64,000 bases of DNA. Source: Streptomyces sp. NBC_01231. Lineage in GTDB: Bacteria; Actinomycetota; Actinomycetes; Streptomycetales; Streptomycetaceae. Position numbers and translations under genes: made by a program. Below the pieces are notes generated by a model. That model made no database searches. It saw only the letters and a program-made list of their open reading frames with translations, and was not told the DNA's origin. Each line of letters opens with the position of its first letter. The first letter of the stretch is position 1. Positions 15,179 through 24,264 of the stretch are shown here, piece by piece. The stretch covers positions 2,480,001-2,544,000 of the forward strand of contig CP108521.1 of the NCBI GenBank assembly GCA_035999765.1. Direction: 5' to 3'.

Positions 15179-15642
15179 GCCGTCTTCCTTTCGGCGTCGG
15201 CCTCGCCCAGGGCCTGGGCCGTCGCGTCCTTCCAGGCCATCCAGCTCAGCAGCGCGCACTTCACGCGAGCCGGGTACTTGGAGACCCCGGCGAACGCGAC
15301 CGCGTCCTCCAGGACCTCCTCCATCGCGTCGTCCGGCTCGATGCGGCCCTTGGACTGCATCAGCTCCAGGAAGGTCTCCTGGATCTTCTGCGCCTCGGCA
15401 AGGTCCTTGCCGACCAGCAGTTCGTTCAGCACGGAGGCCGATGCCTGGCTGATGGAGCAGCCCTGACCCTCGTACGAGACGTCGCTGATCGTCGTGCCGT
15501 CGTACTTCACGCGCAGGGTGATCTCGTCGCCGCACGTCGGGTTGACGTGGTGCACCTCGGCGTCGCCGTCCCGAAGACCACGCCCGTGCGGGTGCTTGTA
15601 GTGGTCCAGGATGACTTCCTGGTACATCGAATCCAGCTTCAC
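15175..15642 (-). CDS. sufU: SufU-type iron-sulfur cluster scaffold / sulfur-transfer protein
   Basis: 155 residues. The three conserved cysteines are visible: Cys37 in NPTCGDE with Asp39, Cys62 in EGQGCSIS, and Cys129 in YPARVKCALLSW, the zinc or cluster ligand set of SufU. In Gram-positive bacteria SufU accepts persulfide sulfur from SufS through a zinc-ligand swap. The insertion between Cys62 and Cys129 typical of SufU versus IscU is present. It lies 18 nt downstream of sufS and overlaps sufT by 4 nt. Confidence 0.92.
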   Translation of the reverse strand: MKLDSMYQEVILDHYKHPHGRGLRDGDAEVHHVNPTCGDEITLRVKYDGTTISDVSYEGQGCSISQASASVLNELLVGKDLAEAQKIQETFLELMQSKGRIEPDDAMEEVLEDAVAFAGVSKYPARVKCALLSWMAWKDATAQALGEADAERKTA

Positions 15643-15660
15643 GGTCTCAGCTCACGTCCC

Positions 15661-16917
15661 TCAGCCGAAGAAGTTCCGTACGTGCTCCAGCCCGTCGACC
15701 AGAGCGTCGATCTCGGCCGGCGTGGAGTACAGATAGAACGACGCTCGCGTGGTCGCAGGAATTCCGTACCGCAGGCAGACGGGGCGTGCGCAGTGATGAC
15801 CCACGCGTACCGCGATGCCCTGCTCGTCCAGAACCTGGCCCACGTCGTGCGGGTGGATGTCGCCCAGCGTGAAGGAGATCGCCGCGCCCCGGTCTTCGGC
15901 CGTCGTCGGGCCGATGATCCTGAGGCCCGGGACCTCGCCGAGCTTCTTCACCGCGTACTCGGTGAGCGCGTGCTCATGGGCGAGGACCTTGTCCATGCCG
16001 ATCGCGGACAGGTAGTCGATGGCCGCGCCCAGACCGACCGCCTGCGCGATCGGCGGGGTGCCCGCCTCGAACTTGTGCGGGGCGGGAGCGTACGTCGACG
16101 AGTGCATCGACACCGTCTCGATCATCTCGCCGCCGCCGAGGAACGGAGGCAGGTCCTCGAGGAGCTCCTGACGGCCCCAGAGGACGCCGATGCCGGTCGG
16201 GCCGCACATCTTGTGGCCGGTGAAGGCCACGAAGTCGGCCTGGAGGGCCTGTACGTCCATCGGCATGTGCGGTGCGGCCTGCGAGGCGTCGATGCAGACC
16301 AGCGCGCCGACTTCCTGCGCACGGCGCACTATCGCCTCGACCGGGTTGACCGTCCCGAGGATGTTGGACACCAGCACGAAGGAGACGATCTTCGTCTTCT
16401 CGGTGATGATCTCGTCGATGTTGGAGAGGTCGAGGCGCCCGTCGTCGGTCAGGCCGAACCACTTCAGCTTCGCGCCCGTGCGCTGCGCCAGCAGCTGCCA
16501 CGGCACGATGTTGGAGTGGTGCTCCATCTCCGTGATGACGATCTCGGTCTCGGAGTCCACGCGGTAGGGCTCGTCGGCCCAGCCCAGCATGTTCGCCACG
16601 AGGTTGAGCGACTCGGAGGCGTTCTTGGTGAAGATCACCTCGTCGCGGCTCGGCGCGTTGATGAACGCGGCGACCTTGTCACGCGCGCCCTCGTACAGCG
16701 CCGTGGCCTCCTCGGCGAGCACATGCACACCGCGGTGGACGTTGGCGTTGTAGCGCTCGTAGTACTCGTTCAGGGCGTCCAGTACCTGGCGCGGCTTCTG
16801 CGAGGTCGCCGCGTTGTCCAGGTACACGAGCTTCTGACCGTCGTGGACCGTACGGTCCAGGATGGGGAAGTCCTTGCGGATCGCCTCTGTGTCGAGGAGG
16901 CCCGGCAGCTGTGTCAC
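15661..16917 (-). CDS. sufS: Cysteine desulfurase SufS
   Basis: 418 residues, GTG start overlapping the sufC stop as GTGA. Class V aminotransferase fold: YLDNAATSQKP near 32-42, ITEMEHHSNIVPWQ, the PLP-binding Lys236 in FTGHKMCGPTG, and the persulfide-forming Cys376 in RVGHHCARPVC. It removes sulfur from cysteine, giving alanine and an enzyme persulfide passed to SufU and then the SufBCD scaffold, in the cytosol. Confidence 0.95.
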   Translation of the reverse strand: MTQLPGLLDTEAIRKDFPILDRTVHDGQKLVYLDNAATSQKPRQVLDALNEYYERYNANVHRGVHVLAEEATALYEGARDKVAAFINAPSRDEVIFTKNASESLNLVANMLGWADEPYRVDSETEIVITEMEHHSNIVPWQLLAQRTGAKLKWFGLTDDGRLDLSNIDEIITEKTKIVSFVLVSNILGTVNPVEAIVRRAQEVGALVCIDASQAAPHMPMDVQALQADFVAFTGHKMCGPTGIGVLWGRQELLEDLPPFLGGGEMIETVSMHSSTYAPAPHKFEAGTPPIAQAVGLGAAIDYLSAIGMDKVLAHEHALTEYAVKKLGEVPGLRIIGPTTAEDRGAAISFTLGDIHPHDVGQVLDEQGIAVRVGHHCARPVCLRYGIPATTRASFYLYSTPAEIDALVDGLEHVRNFFG

Positions 16918-17678
16918 GCGGATACGCCACCCTTCGTGTATGCCTCGTAGCCCTCGTTCTCCAGCTTGTCGGCCAGCTCGGCGCCGCCGGACTCCACGAT
17001 CCGGCCGGCGGAGAAGACGTGGACGAAGTCGGGCTTGATGTAGCGCAGGATGCGCGTGTAGTGCGTGATCAGCAGGGTGCCGACCTCGCCGCTCTCGCGG
17101 ACGCGGTTGACGCCCTCGGAGACGACGCGCAGCGCGTCGACGTCCAGGCCGGAGTCGGTCTCGTCGAGGATCGCGACCTTCGGCTTGAGGAGCTCCAGCT
17201 GAAGGATCTCGTGGCGCTTCTTCTCACCGCCGGAGAAGCCCTCGTTCACGTTGCGCTCGGCGAAGGCCGGGTCCATGTTGAGGCGCTCCATGGCCCCCTT
17301 GACCTCCTTCACCCAGGTACGCAGCTTGGGGGCCTCGCCGCGGATCGCGGTGGCGGAGGTGCGCAGGAAGTTGGAGACGGAGACGCCGGGGACCTCGACC
17401 GGGTACTGCATCGCGAGGAACAGGCCCGCGCGAGCGCGCTCGTCGACGGACATCTCCAGGACGTCCTCGCCGTCGAGCAGTACGGTGCCGCCGGTGATCG
17501 TGTACTTCGGGTGCCCCGCGAGCGAGTAGGCGAGCGTCGACTTGCCGGAGCCGTTGGGGCCCATGATGGCGTGCGTCTCGCCCTGCTTCACGGTGAGGTC
17601 GACACCCTTGAGGATTTCCTTCGTGCCGTTCTCGACCTCGACGGTGACGTGCAGGTCTCGGATTTCAAGCGTTGCCAT
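16914..17678 (-). CDS. sufC: Fe-S cluster assembly ATPase SufC
   Basis: 254 residues of a soluble ABC ATPase. Walker A GPNGSGKST is at residues 40-48, the signature FSGGEKKR near 155, Walker B VAILDETDSGLD near 176, and the H-loop LLITHYTRI near 210. SufC binds SufB and SufD and drives conformational change in the SufBC2D scaffold. It overlaps sufS by 4 nt and follows the Rieske ferredoxin gene by 7 nt. Confidence 0.95.
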   Translation of the reverse strand: MATLEIRDLHVTVEVENGTKEILKGVDLTVKQGETHAIMGPNGSGKSTLAYSLAGHPKYTITGGTVLLDGEDVLEMSVDERARAGLFLAMQYPVEVPGVSVSNFLRTSATAIRGEAPKLRTWVKEVKGAMERLNMDPAFAERNVNEGFSGGEKKRHEILQLELLKPKVAILDETDSGLDVDALRVVSEGVNRVRESGEVGTLLITHYTRILRYIKPDFVHVFSAGRIVESGGAELADKLENEGYEAYTKGGVSA

Positions 17679-17685
17679 GGGTGCC

Positions 17686-18006
17686 TCAGGACTCCTGGGT
17701 GAGGGAGACGAGCACGTCGTCCCCTTCGATCTGTACGGGGTATACGGGGACGGGACGCGTCGCGGGCAGGCCGGACGGCTTGCCGGTGCGGAGGTCGAAG
17801 CTGGAGCCGTGCAGCCAGCACTCGATCTGACAGTCCTCCACCTCGCCCTCGGAGAGCGAGACGTTCGCGTGGGAGCAGATGTCGTTGATCGCGAACACCT
17901 CTCCCTCGGTACGGACGACGGAGAGCGGCGTGCCGTCGAGTTCCACCCGCTTCGGGGTGTCCTCCTCCAGCTCGCCGAGCCCACAGACGCGTACGAAAGC
18001 TGCCAT
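17686..18006 (-). CDS. Rieske [2Fe-2S] ferredoxin of the suf operon
   Basis: 106 residues. The Rieske ligand pairs are Cys44/His46 (NDICSHANVSL) and Cys63/His66 (IECWLHGSSFD). It resembles the small bacterial ferredoxin subunits of non-heme iron oxygenases. In this operon it may supply electrons for cluster assembly, a common actinobacterial arrangement with an unproven role. Its ATG overlaps the sufD stop by 1 nt (TGATG), and sufC begins 7 nt downstream of its stop. Confidence 0.9.
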   Translation of the reverse strand: MAAFVRVCGLGELEEDTPKRVELDGTPLSVVRTEGEVFAINDICSHANVSLSEGEVEDCQIECWLHGSSFDLRTGKPSGLPATRPVPVYPVQIEGDDVLVSLTQES

Positions 18007-19223
18007 CAGACCGACGCCTCCAGCTCCTCGTCGATCTTCACGAGGAGCCGCTCTTCGATGTCGTCGACACCGATCTGCTGGACGAGCTCGGCGAAGAAGC
18101 CACGGACCACCAGTCGGCGGGCCTCTTCGGCGGGGATGCCACGGGCCATCAGGTAGAAGAGCTGCTCGTCGTCGAAGCGGCCGGTCGCCGAGGCGTGTCC
18201 GGCGCCGACGATCTCGCCGGTCTCGATCTCCAGGTTCGGCACCGAGTCGACCCGGGCGCCGTCGGTCAGAACCAGGTTGCGGTTCATCTCGTACGTGTCC
18301 GTGCCCTCGGCCTTGGCCTCGATGAGGACGTCACCGATCCACACGGCGTGCGCGCCGTCGCCCTGGAGCGCGCCCTTGTAGGCGACGTTCGACTTGCAGT
18401 GCGGGGTGTTGTGGTCGACGAGGAGGCGGTGCTCCTGGTGCTGGCCGGCGTCCGTGAAGTAGAGGCCGAACAGCTCGGCCTCGCCGCCGGTGCCGGCGTA
18501 GGCGACCCGCGGGTGCAGGCGTACCAGGTCGCCGCCGAAGGTGACCACGAACGACTTGAAGGTGGCGTCACGGCCGATCAGCGCGTTGTGCTGGCCCACG
18601 TGCACCGCCTTCTCGTCCCAGTCCTGGACGGAGACGACGGTCAGCTTGGCGCCGTCCCCGAGGACGTAGTCGACGTTGGCGGCCAGTACGGCGTCACCGG
18701 TGTGGTCGATGACGACGACGGCCTCGGCGAAGGCTTCGAGCTCGACGACCTGGTGGGCGTAGGCGATCCCGCCCTCGCCGTGCACGGCGATACGGATCGG
18801 CTCGGCGAGGACCGTCTCCTTGGGGACGGTGATCACGCCGGCCTTCTCGAACGCCGAGTACGCCTGGGCGGCGACGCGGTCCACCGGGGTGCCCGCCCTG
18901 CCGATGCGGGCGTCGTCACGGCCGACGGTCTCGATCCTGACGCCCTCGGGCGCCACGATGTCGACCTTGAGGCCGTCGCCGGTGGCGACCGCGGTGCCGT
19001 CGTGCAGCCCGCGCAGCCGCTCCAGCGGGGTGAACCGCCACTCCTCCTCGCGGCCGTGCGGGACCGGGAAGTCCCGCACGTCGAAGGACGGGGGCGCGCT
19101 CATGCGCGTGGCGACGGTGGACTCGGCGGCCACCGCGATCTGGCCGGCGGTTGTACTGCCCACCGGTGGGGGTCCCCCCGCCCGAGCGGAGTCGAGGGTG
19201 GGGGAGTTCTGAGCCTCAGCCAT
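18006..19223 (-). CDS. sufD: Fe-S cluster assembly scaffold protein SufD
   Basis: 405 residues. After a variable N-terminus the conserved region begins at PHGREEEWRFTPLERL, followed by the parallel beta-helix core (HPRVAYAGTGGEAELFGLYF, HNTPHCKSNVAYKGAL, and NLEIETGEIVGAGHASATGRFDDEQLFYLMARGI). It partners SufB and SufC. The first 20 residues include a Gly/Pro-rich stretch encoded by a dispersed repeat (19166-19206) that interrupts an otherwise ordinary leader. The Shine-Dalgarno (GGAAAGAGAG) is far from the ATG, so a slightly different start cannot be ruled out. Confidence 0.93.
   Translation of the reverse strand: MAEAQNSPTLDSARAGGPPPVGSTTAGQIAVAAESTVATRMSAPPSFDVRDFPVPHGREEEWRFTPLERLRGLHDGTAVATGDGLKVDIVAPEGVRIETVGRDDARIGRAGTPVDRVAAQAYSAFEKAGVITVPKETVLAEPIRIAVHGEGGIAYAHQVVELEAFAEAVVVIDHTGDAVLAANVDYVLGDGAKLTVVSVQDWDEKAVHVGQHNALIGRDATFKSFVVTFGGDLVRLHPRVAYAGTGGEAELFGLYFTDAGQHQEHRLLVDHNTPHCKSNVAYKGALQGDGAHAVWIGDVLIEAKAEGTDTYEMNRNLVLTDGARVDSVPNLEIETGEIVGAGHASATGRFDDEQLFYLMARGIPAEEARRLVVRGFFAELVQQIGVDDIEERLLVKIDEELEASV
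19166..19206. repeat. Streptomyces dispersed palindromic repeat inside sufD
   Basis: The segment combines a tggggg...cccc inverted element with cgagcggagtcgagggtggg, a pattern I recognise from many intergenic copies in Streptomyces genomes. Here it is inside the sufD reading frame, encoding residues about 7-19 (LDSARAGGPPPVG). Confidence 0.6.
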
Positions 19224-19285
19224 GGCTGTCGGTCTGCTCTCTTTCCTACGTCGGAATTCGCTAGCTGGTCGTGGTGGGGCGGGTC

Positions 19286-20707
19286 TTAACCGACCGCGCC
19301 TTCCATCTGCAGCTCGATCAGCCGGTTGAGTTCCAGCGCGTACTCCATGGGCAGCTCCTTCGCGATGGGCTCGACGAAGCCGCGCACGATCATGGCCATC
19401 GCCTCGAACTCGGTCATGCCCCGGCTCATCAGGTAGAAGAGCTGGTCGTCGCTGACCTTGGAGACGGTCGCCTCGTGACCCATGGACACGTCGTCCTCGC
19501 GGACGTCCACGTAGGGGTACGTGTCGGAGCGGGAGATGGTGTCGACGAGCAGCGCGTCGCACAGCACGTTGGACTTGGAGCCGTGGGCGCCCTCGCCGAT
19601 CTCGACGAGACCGCGGTAGGACGTACGGCCGCCACCACGTGCCACGGACTTCGACACGATGTTGGAGGAGGTGTTCGGCGCCATGTGGACCATCTTGGAG
19701 CCGGCGTCCTGGTGCTGGCCCTCGCCCGCGAAGGCGATGGAGAGGGTCTCGCCCTTGGCGTGCTCGCCCATCAGGTAGACGGCCGGGTACTTCATCGTCA
19801 CCTTGGAGCCGATGTTGCCGTCGATCCACTCCATGGTCGCGCCCTCGTACGCCACGGCGCGCTTGGTGACCAGGTTGTAGACGTTGTTCGACCAGTTCTG
19901 GATGGTCGTGTAACGGCAGCGGGCGTTCTTCTTGACGATGATCTCGACGACCGCGGAGTGCAGCGAGTCCGACTTGTAGATCGGTGCCGTACAGCCCTCG
20001 ACGTAGTGCACGTAGGCACCCTCGTCGACGATGATCAGGGTCCGCTCGAACTGACCCATGTTCTCCGTGTTGATACGGAAGTAGGCCTGGAGCGGGATCT
20101 CGACGTGCACGCCCTTCGGCACGTAGATGAAGGAACCGCCGGACCACACGGCCGTGTTCAGCGAGGCGAACTTGTTGTCACCGACCGGGATGACGGTGCC
20201 GAAGTACTCCTTGAAGAGCTCCGGGTGCTCCTTCAGGGCCGTGTCGGTGTCGAGGAAGATGACGCCCTGCTCCTCCAGGTCCTCGCGGATCTGGTGGTAG
20301 ACGACCTCGGACTCGTACTGGGCCGCGACACCGGCGACGAGGCGCTGCTTCTCCGCCTCCGGGATGCCGAGCTTGTCGTACGTGTTCTTGATGTCCTCGG
20401 GCAGGTCCTCCCAGGACTCCGCCTGCTTCTCCGTGGAACGCACGAAGTACTTGATGTTGTCGAAGTCGATGCCGGACAGGTCCGATCCCCAGTTCGGCAT
20501 GGGCTTCTTGCCGAACAGGCGCAGACCCTTGAGACGGAGCTTGGTCATCCACTCCGGCTCGTTCTTCTTCGCGGAGATGTCGCGGACGACGTCCTCGTTG
20601 ATGCCGCGCTTGGCAGAGGCGCCGGCCGTGTCGGAGTCGGCCCAGCCGTATTCGTACTTGCCCAGGCCCTCGAGCTCGGGGTGGGCAGTCTCCGTGGGGA
20701 GAGTCAT
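19286..20707 (-). CDS. sufB: Fe-S cluster assembly scaffold protein SufB
   Basis: 473 residues, typical SufB length. Landmarks include [10 protein letters not shown] at the N-terminus, [39 protein letters not shown] with the conserved cysteine, and the core [20 protein letters not shown], ending [21 protein letters not shown]. SufB carries the nascent cluster in the SufBC2D complex. Its ATG overlaps the sufR stop by 4 nt; sufD follows after 62 nt, the widest gap in the operon. Confidence 0.96.
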   Translation of the reverse strand: MTLPTETAHPELEGLGKYEYGWADSDTAGASAKRGINEDVVRDISAKKNEPEWMTKLRLKGLRLFGKKPMPNWGSDLSGIDFDNIKYFVRSTEKQAESWEDLPEDIKNTYDKLGIPEAEKQRLVAGVAAQYESEVVYHQIREDLEEQGVIFLDTDTALKEHPELFKEYFGTVIPVGDNKFASLNTAVWSGGSFIYVPKGVHVEIPLQAYFRINTENMGQFERTLIIVDEGAYVHYVEGCTAPIYKSDSLHSAVVEIIVKKNARCRYTTIQNWSNNVYNLVTKRAVAYEGATMEWIDGNIGSKVTMKYPAVYLMGEHAKGETLSIAFAGEGQHQDAGSKMVHMAPNTSSNIVSKSVARGGGRTSYRGLVEIGEGAHGSKSNVLCDALLVDTISRSDTYPYVDVREDDVSMGHEATVSKVSDDQLFYLMSRGMTEFEAMAMIVRGFVEPIAKELPMEYALELNRLIELQMEGAVG

Positions 20708-21447
20708 GCGGGGTTCCTCCCGGCCGTGCTTGCAGATGCGTTGTCAGTCATGTGGGAAATCTTGGGGATGAACGTCGTGCAGACGCCGTCGCCGTGTGCG
20801 ATGGTCGCCAGTCGCTGGACGTGGGTGCCGAGCAGCTGGGAGAAGATCTCGGTCTCCGCCTCGCAGAGCTGCGGGAACTTTTCCGCGACGTGGGCCACCG
20901 GGCAGTGGTGCTGGCAGAGCTGCTCGCCGACCGGTGCGCTTCGCGCCGTAGCAGCGTACCCGTCCGCACTCAGAGCCTTGGCCAGCGCTTCGGTCCGCTC
21001 TTCGGGGGCGGCGGCCTCGATGGCCCGGCGGTAGGCGGTGGCCTGCTCGGCGATCCTGGCGCGGGCGAAGGCGACGACCGCCTCGTCCCCGCCGAACCGC
21101 TCCTGGATGAAGCGCAGGGCGTCCGCGGCGAGCTTGTCGTAGGACTGGTCGAAGGCGTCGCGACCGCAGTCGGTGAGTGCGAAGACCTTGGCGGGCCGGC
21201 CGCGCGTGCGCGCTCCGTACACCCGCTGCTCGCGCGCCTCCACGACGTCGTCGGCGGCCAGTGCGTCCAGGTGCCGGCGTACGGCCGCCGGGGTGAGTCC
21301 CAGGCGTCCGGCCAGCTGGGTCACGGTCGAGGGCCCGTGGTCCAGGATGGATCGCGCGACACGGTTGCGCGTCGAGCGCTCCCCTGTCGCGAGCTCCTCC
21401 TGAGGGGCCCCCGTGGGGGTCTCCCGAGCCTCGCCGACGTTTTTCAC
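20704..21447 (-). CDS. sufR: SufR-type iron-sulfur-sensing transcriptional repressor
   Basis: 247 residues from GTG 21447. The winged helix covers about 32-95 ([42 protein letters not shown], wing [13 protein letters not shown]). The C-terminal domain has the cluster ligands Cys-x3-Cys in [11 protein letters not shown], then Cys in FPQLCEAE and a last Cys in GDGVCTTF, matching SufR proteins that bind [4Fe-4S] or [2Fe-2S]. It heads the suf operon and should repress it when its cluster is intact. A CAAC-N6-GTTG operator overlaps the start codon. GAGGAA lies 20 nt upstream of the GTG, too far for a good ribosome site, so a leaderless or alternative start is possible. Confidence 0.92.
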   Translation of the reverse strand: MKNVGEARETPTGAPQEELATGERSTRNRVARSILDHGPSTVTQLAGRLGLTPAAVRRHLDALAADDVVEAREQRVYGARTRGRPAKVFALTDCGRDAFDQSYDKLAADALRFIQERFGGDEAVVAFARARIAEQATAYRRAIEAAAPEERTEALAKALSADGYAATARSAPVGEQLCQHHCPVAHVAEKFPQLCEAETEIFSQLLGTHVQRLATIAHGDGVCTTFIPKISHMTDNASASTAGRNPA

Positions 21448-21460
21448 AACGCCATTGTTG
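21447..21460. promoter_or_regulatory. SufR operator, CAAC-N6-GTTG
   Basis: CAAC-gccatt-GTTG exactly fits the 14-bp palindrome known (from memory) for SufR of cyanobacteria and Streptomyces avermitilis. It touches the sufR start codon, which suggests that SufR bound here blocks transcription of its own operon. Confidence 0.8.
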
Positions 21461-21519
21461 CGTAATTCCTCGGAACCAGGCAAGCCACGTCCGGCCGACC
21501 GGGCGGTGCCCTGCGTCAC

Positions 21520-21533
21520 TTAGGTTCACCTAA
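21520..21533. promoter_or_regulatory. Iron-box-like palindrome TTAGGTTCACCTAA
   Basis: A palindrome with 6-bp perfect arms TTAGGT/ACCTAA in the divergent region between sufR and the AAC(3)-like gene. It equals the streptomycete DmdR iron box TTAGGTTAGGCTCACCTAA (recalled from memory) with the central AGGCT missing. Confidence 0.45.
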
Positions 21534-21608
21534 TCTGACCTGCGGGAACGATCTCCGCTCGAACAAACAGGTGGCGCCGCCCTGCCCGGTCGAGGAGACT
21601 CCCGAACC

Positions 21609-22415
21609 ATGTCCACACCCCCTCCGACCGGCCCTCTTGTCACCCGGGACACCCTCGCCACGCAGCTCACCGAGCTCGGTGTCCGCCCCGGCGAAACCCT
21701 CCTGGTCCACTCCTCGCTCAGCTCCCTCGGCTGGGTGTGCGGCGGCGCCGTGGCGGTCGTCCAGGGACTGCTCGACGCGCTCGGTCCGACCGGCACACTC
21801 GTGGTCCCCACCCAGTCCGGCGACCTCTCCGACCCGGCCGTGTGGAGCAGCCCGCCGGTGCCCGAGGAGTGGTGGGAGACCATCCGGGCCACGATGCCGG
21901 GGTACGACCCCCTTCTCACGCCCACCCGCGGGGTGGGCGTGATCCCTGAGACCCTGCGAACCTGGCCGGGCGCCCTGCGCAGCGCTCATCCGCAGACCTC
22001 GTTCGCCGCCGTCGGTCCGCGTGCGGCGGAGATCGTCGAGGGGCACGCGCCCGACTGCCGGCTGGGCGAGCGGAGCCCGCTGGCGCGGCTGGAGGAGCTC
22101 GGCGCCCGGGTACTGCTGCTCGGCGCCGACTACGCCACCTGCACCTGCTTCCACCTCGCCGAGTACCGCGTGCCGTCACCGCTGGTGAAGGTGGGCCGGC
22201 CGGGCCCGGCGGGCTGGGAGGTGGTCACCGAGGTGTCGATCGCCTCGGACCGGTTCGACGAGCTGGGCCACGACTTCGAGCGGGACGAGGGACCGCGTTC
22301 CGTCGTACGGGGGCGGGTCGGCGCGGCCGACGTACGGCTGTTCCCGGTGGCGGACGCGGTGGCGTACGCGCAGCGGTGGCTGACGCTGCACCGGTCCTGG
22401 GAAGAGGAGATCTGA
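21609..22415 (+). CDS. Aminoglycoside N(3)-acetyltransferase family protein
   Basis: 268 residues, AAC(3) family (acetyl-CoA dependent). Signature segments: [36 protein letters not shown] near residues 32-65, [26 protein letters not shown] near 110-135, and [21 protein letters not shown] near 180-200. GAGGAGA precedes the ATG. Chromosomal AAC(3)-like proteins in Streptomyces without a linked aminoglycoside cluster may acetylate other amines, so resistance is only a possibility. It is divergent from the suf operon. Confidence 0.85.
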   Translation: MSTPPPTGPLVTRDTLATQLTELGVRPGETLLVHSSLSSLGWVCGGAVAVVQGLLDALGPTGTLVVPTQSGDLSDPAVWSSPPVPEEWWETIRATMPGYDPLLTPTRGVGVIPETLRTWPGALRSAHPQTSFAAVGPRAAEIVEGHAPDCRLGERSPLARLEELGARVLLLGADYATCTCFHLAEYRVPSPLVKVGRPGPAGWEVVTEVSIASDRFDELGHDFERDEGPRSVVRGRVGAADVRLFPVADAVAYAQRWLTLHRSWEEEI

Positions 22416-22501
22416 GGCTCCGTCCGGGCCGGGGCGGGTGGGCCGGGGTGGCCCGGGGTGGAGATCTCGTACCCGCCGGTCTGGACCGGCGCCCGCGAAC
22501 C

Positions 22502-22516
22502 TAGACTCTGGACCCA
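22502..22516 (+). promoter_or_regulatory. -10 element giving a probable leaderless mRNA
   Basis: TAGACT (22502-22507) matches the -10 consensus and lies 8 nt before the ATG of the ABC ATPase gene, which has no Shine-Dalgarno site. Transcription would start at or within 2 nt of the start codon. Confidence 0.55.
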
Positions 22517-23439
22517 TGCGAAGTGAGCCCGTGGTCCAGGTCCACGCCTTGGTGAAGCGGTACGGCCCGAAGACCGCGGTGGACGGCCTCGACCTGGTGG
22601 CCCGGGCGGGCGTGACCGCCGTCCTCGGACCCAACGGGGCCGGCAAGACGACCACGGTCGAGACCTGCGAGGGGTACCGCAGGCCCGACTCCGGCACGGT
22701 GCGGGTCCTGGGCCTCGACCCGGTGCGACAGGCCCGCGAGCTGCACCCCCGGATCGGCGTGATGCTGCAGGCCGGGGGCGTGTACTCGGGCGCCCGGGCG
22801 GACGAGATGCTGCGCCATGTGGCCAAGCTGCACGCCCACCCGCTGGACGTGGACGCGCTCATCGAGCGCCTGGGGCTGGGCAGTTGCGGCCGGACGACGT
22901 ACCGGCGGCTGTCCGGCGGGCAGCAGCAGCGGCTGGCCCTCGCCATGGCCGTCGTCGGCCGCCCCGAGCTGGTGTTCCTGGACGAGCCGACCGCGGGCCT
23001 CGACCCGCAGGCCCGCCACGCCACCTGGGACCTGATCCGCGACCTGCGCGCCGACGACGTCTCCGTGATCCTCACGACCCACTACATGGACGAGGCCGAG
23101 CAGCTCGCCGACGACGTCGCGATCATCGACGCGGGCCGGGTCATCGCCCATGGCTCCCCCGAGGAGCTGTGCCGCGGCGGCGCCGAGAACACCCTGCGCT
23201 TCAGCGGCCGCCCCGGGCTCGACGTCGGGTCCCTCCTCAAGGCACTCCCGGCGGACTGCACGGCCGCCGAGCTGACGCCGGGTTCGTACCGCGTCGGAGG
23301 CAAGATCGACCCGCAACTGCTCGCGACGGTCACCTCGTGGTGCGCGCAGCACGGGGTGATGCCGGAGAAGATCTCCGTCGAACGGCACACCCTCGAAGAC
23401 GTCTTTCTGGAGCTCACGGGCAAGGAGCTGCGTTCATGA
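22516..23439 (+). CDS. ABC exporter ATP-binding protein (DrrA-type)
   Basis: 307 residues. Walker A GPNGAGKTT near residues 39-47, signature LSGGQQQRLAL near 133, Walker B LVFLDEPTAGLDP near 155, H-loop ILTTHYMDEAEQ near 190. The 90-residue C-terminal extension (ISVERHTLEDVFLELTGKEL) is the DrrA/CcmA-like tail. It couples by a 4-nt overlap to the permease and together they should form a 2+2 exporter. The substrate is not evident; flanking by heme A synthesis genes hints at, but does not show, a respiratory-related cargo. Confidence 0.92.
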   Translation: MRSEPVVQVHALVKRYGPKTAVDGLDLVARAGVTAVLGPNGAGKTTTVETCEGYRRPDSGTVRVLGLDPVRQARELHPRIGVMLQAGGVYSGARADEMLRHVAKLHAHPLDVDALIERLGLGSCGRTTYRRLSGGQQQRLALAMAVVGRPELVFLDEPTAGLDPQARHATWDLIRDLRADDVSVILTTHYMDEAEQLADDVAIIDAGRVIAHGSPEELCRGGAENTLRFSGRPGLDVGSLLKALPADCTAAELTPGSYRVGGKIDPQLLATVTSWCAQHGVMPEKISVERHTLEDVFLELTGKELRS

Positions 23440-24209
23440 CCACCGCCACCGGCGTCTACGCGCCGAAGCCGGGGGCCGCGCCGCTCCCCCGCATGATCGT
23501 CGCCCAGGCCGCGCTGGAGACGAGGATGCTGCTGCGCAACGGCGAGCAGCTGCTGCTGACAGTCGTGATTCCCGCCCTGCTGCTGCTCCTGTTCAGCTCG
23601 GTGGACATCATCGACACGGGTGCCGGCGAGGCGGTCGACTTCCTCGCGCCCGGCATCCTGGCGCTGGCCGTGATGTCCACGGCCTTCACGGGCCAGGCCA
23701 TCGCGACGGGCTTCGAGCGGCGCTACGGCGTCCTGAAGCGCCTCGCCTCCTCCCCGCTGCCCCGCTGGGGCCTGATGACCGCGAAGACCCTCTCCGTCCT
23801 GGTCACCGAGATCCTCCAGGTGATCCTGCTGACGGCGATCGCCCTCGCCCTGGGCTGGTCGCCGCACGGCAACCCGGTCGCCGTCCTGCTCCTGCTGGTC
23901 CTCGGCACGGCCGCCTTCTCCGGCCTCGGCCTGCTGATGGCCGGCACGCTCAAGGCGGAGGCGACCCTGGCCGCCGCCAACCTGGTCTTCCTGCTGCTCC
24001 TCGTGGGCGGCGGCGTGATCGTCCCCTTGGACAAGTTCCCGCCCGCCGCCCAGGACGTCCTCGGCCTGCTGCCGATCTCGGCCCTGTCGGACGGCCTGCG
24101 GGACGTGCTCCAGCACGGCGCCGGCGTCCCCTGGGGCGACCTGGGGATCCTCGCCGCGTGGGCGGTCGTGGGACTGGCCGCGGCGGGGCGGTTCTTCCGG
24201 TGGGAGTAG
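23436..24209 (+). CDS. ABC-2 type exporter permease
   Basis: 257 residues with about six membrane segments. After a cytoplasmic leader (PRMIVAQAALETRMLLRNGEQLLLTVVIPALLLLLF) come the ABC-2 hallmarks, including FTGQAIATGFERRYGVLKRLASSPLPR in the cytoplasmic loop and FPPAAQDVLGLLPISALSDGLRDV near the end. It partners the upstream ATPase, whose stop codon it overlaps. A plausible role is export of a lipid-like or hydrophobic compound. Confidence 0.9.
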   Translation: MTTATGVYAPKPGAAPLPRMIVAQAALETRMLLRNGEQLLLTVVIPALLLLLFSSVDIIDTGAGEAVDFLAPGILALAVMSTAFTGQAIATGFERRYGVLKRLASSPLPRWGLMTAKTLSVLVTEILQVILLTAIALALGWSPHGNPVAVLLLLVLGTAAFSGLGLLMAGTLKAEATLAAANLVFLLLLVGGGVIVPLDKFPPAAQDVLGLLPISALSDGLRDVLQHGAGVPWGDLGILAAWAVVGLAAAGRFFRWE

Positions 24210-24264
24210 CCCTCCGCGGGACCCTAGTGAAAGCGTGCACAAGCGGCCCCCTACGATGGAACGC

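Noticed and set aside
21445..21465. A three-codon leader frame (ATG GCG TTG TGA) preceding sufR with a ribosome-like site
   Set aside because: Too short to support and may be chance; the TGA overlaps the sufR start, but nothing else suggests a real leader peptide.
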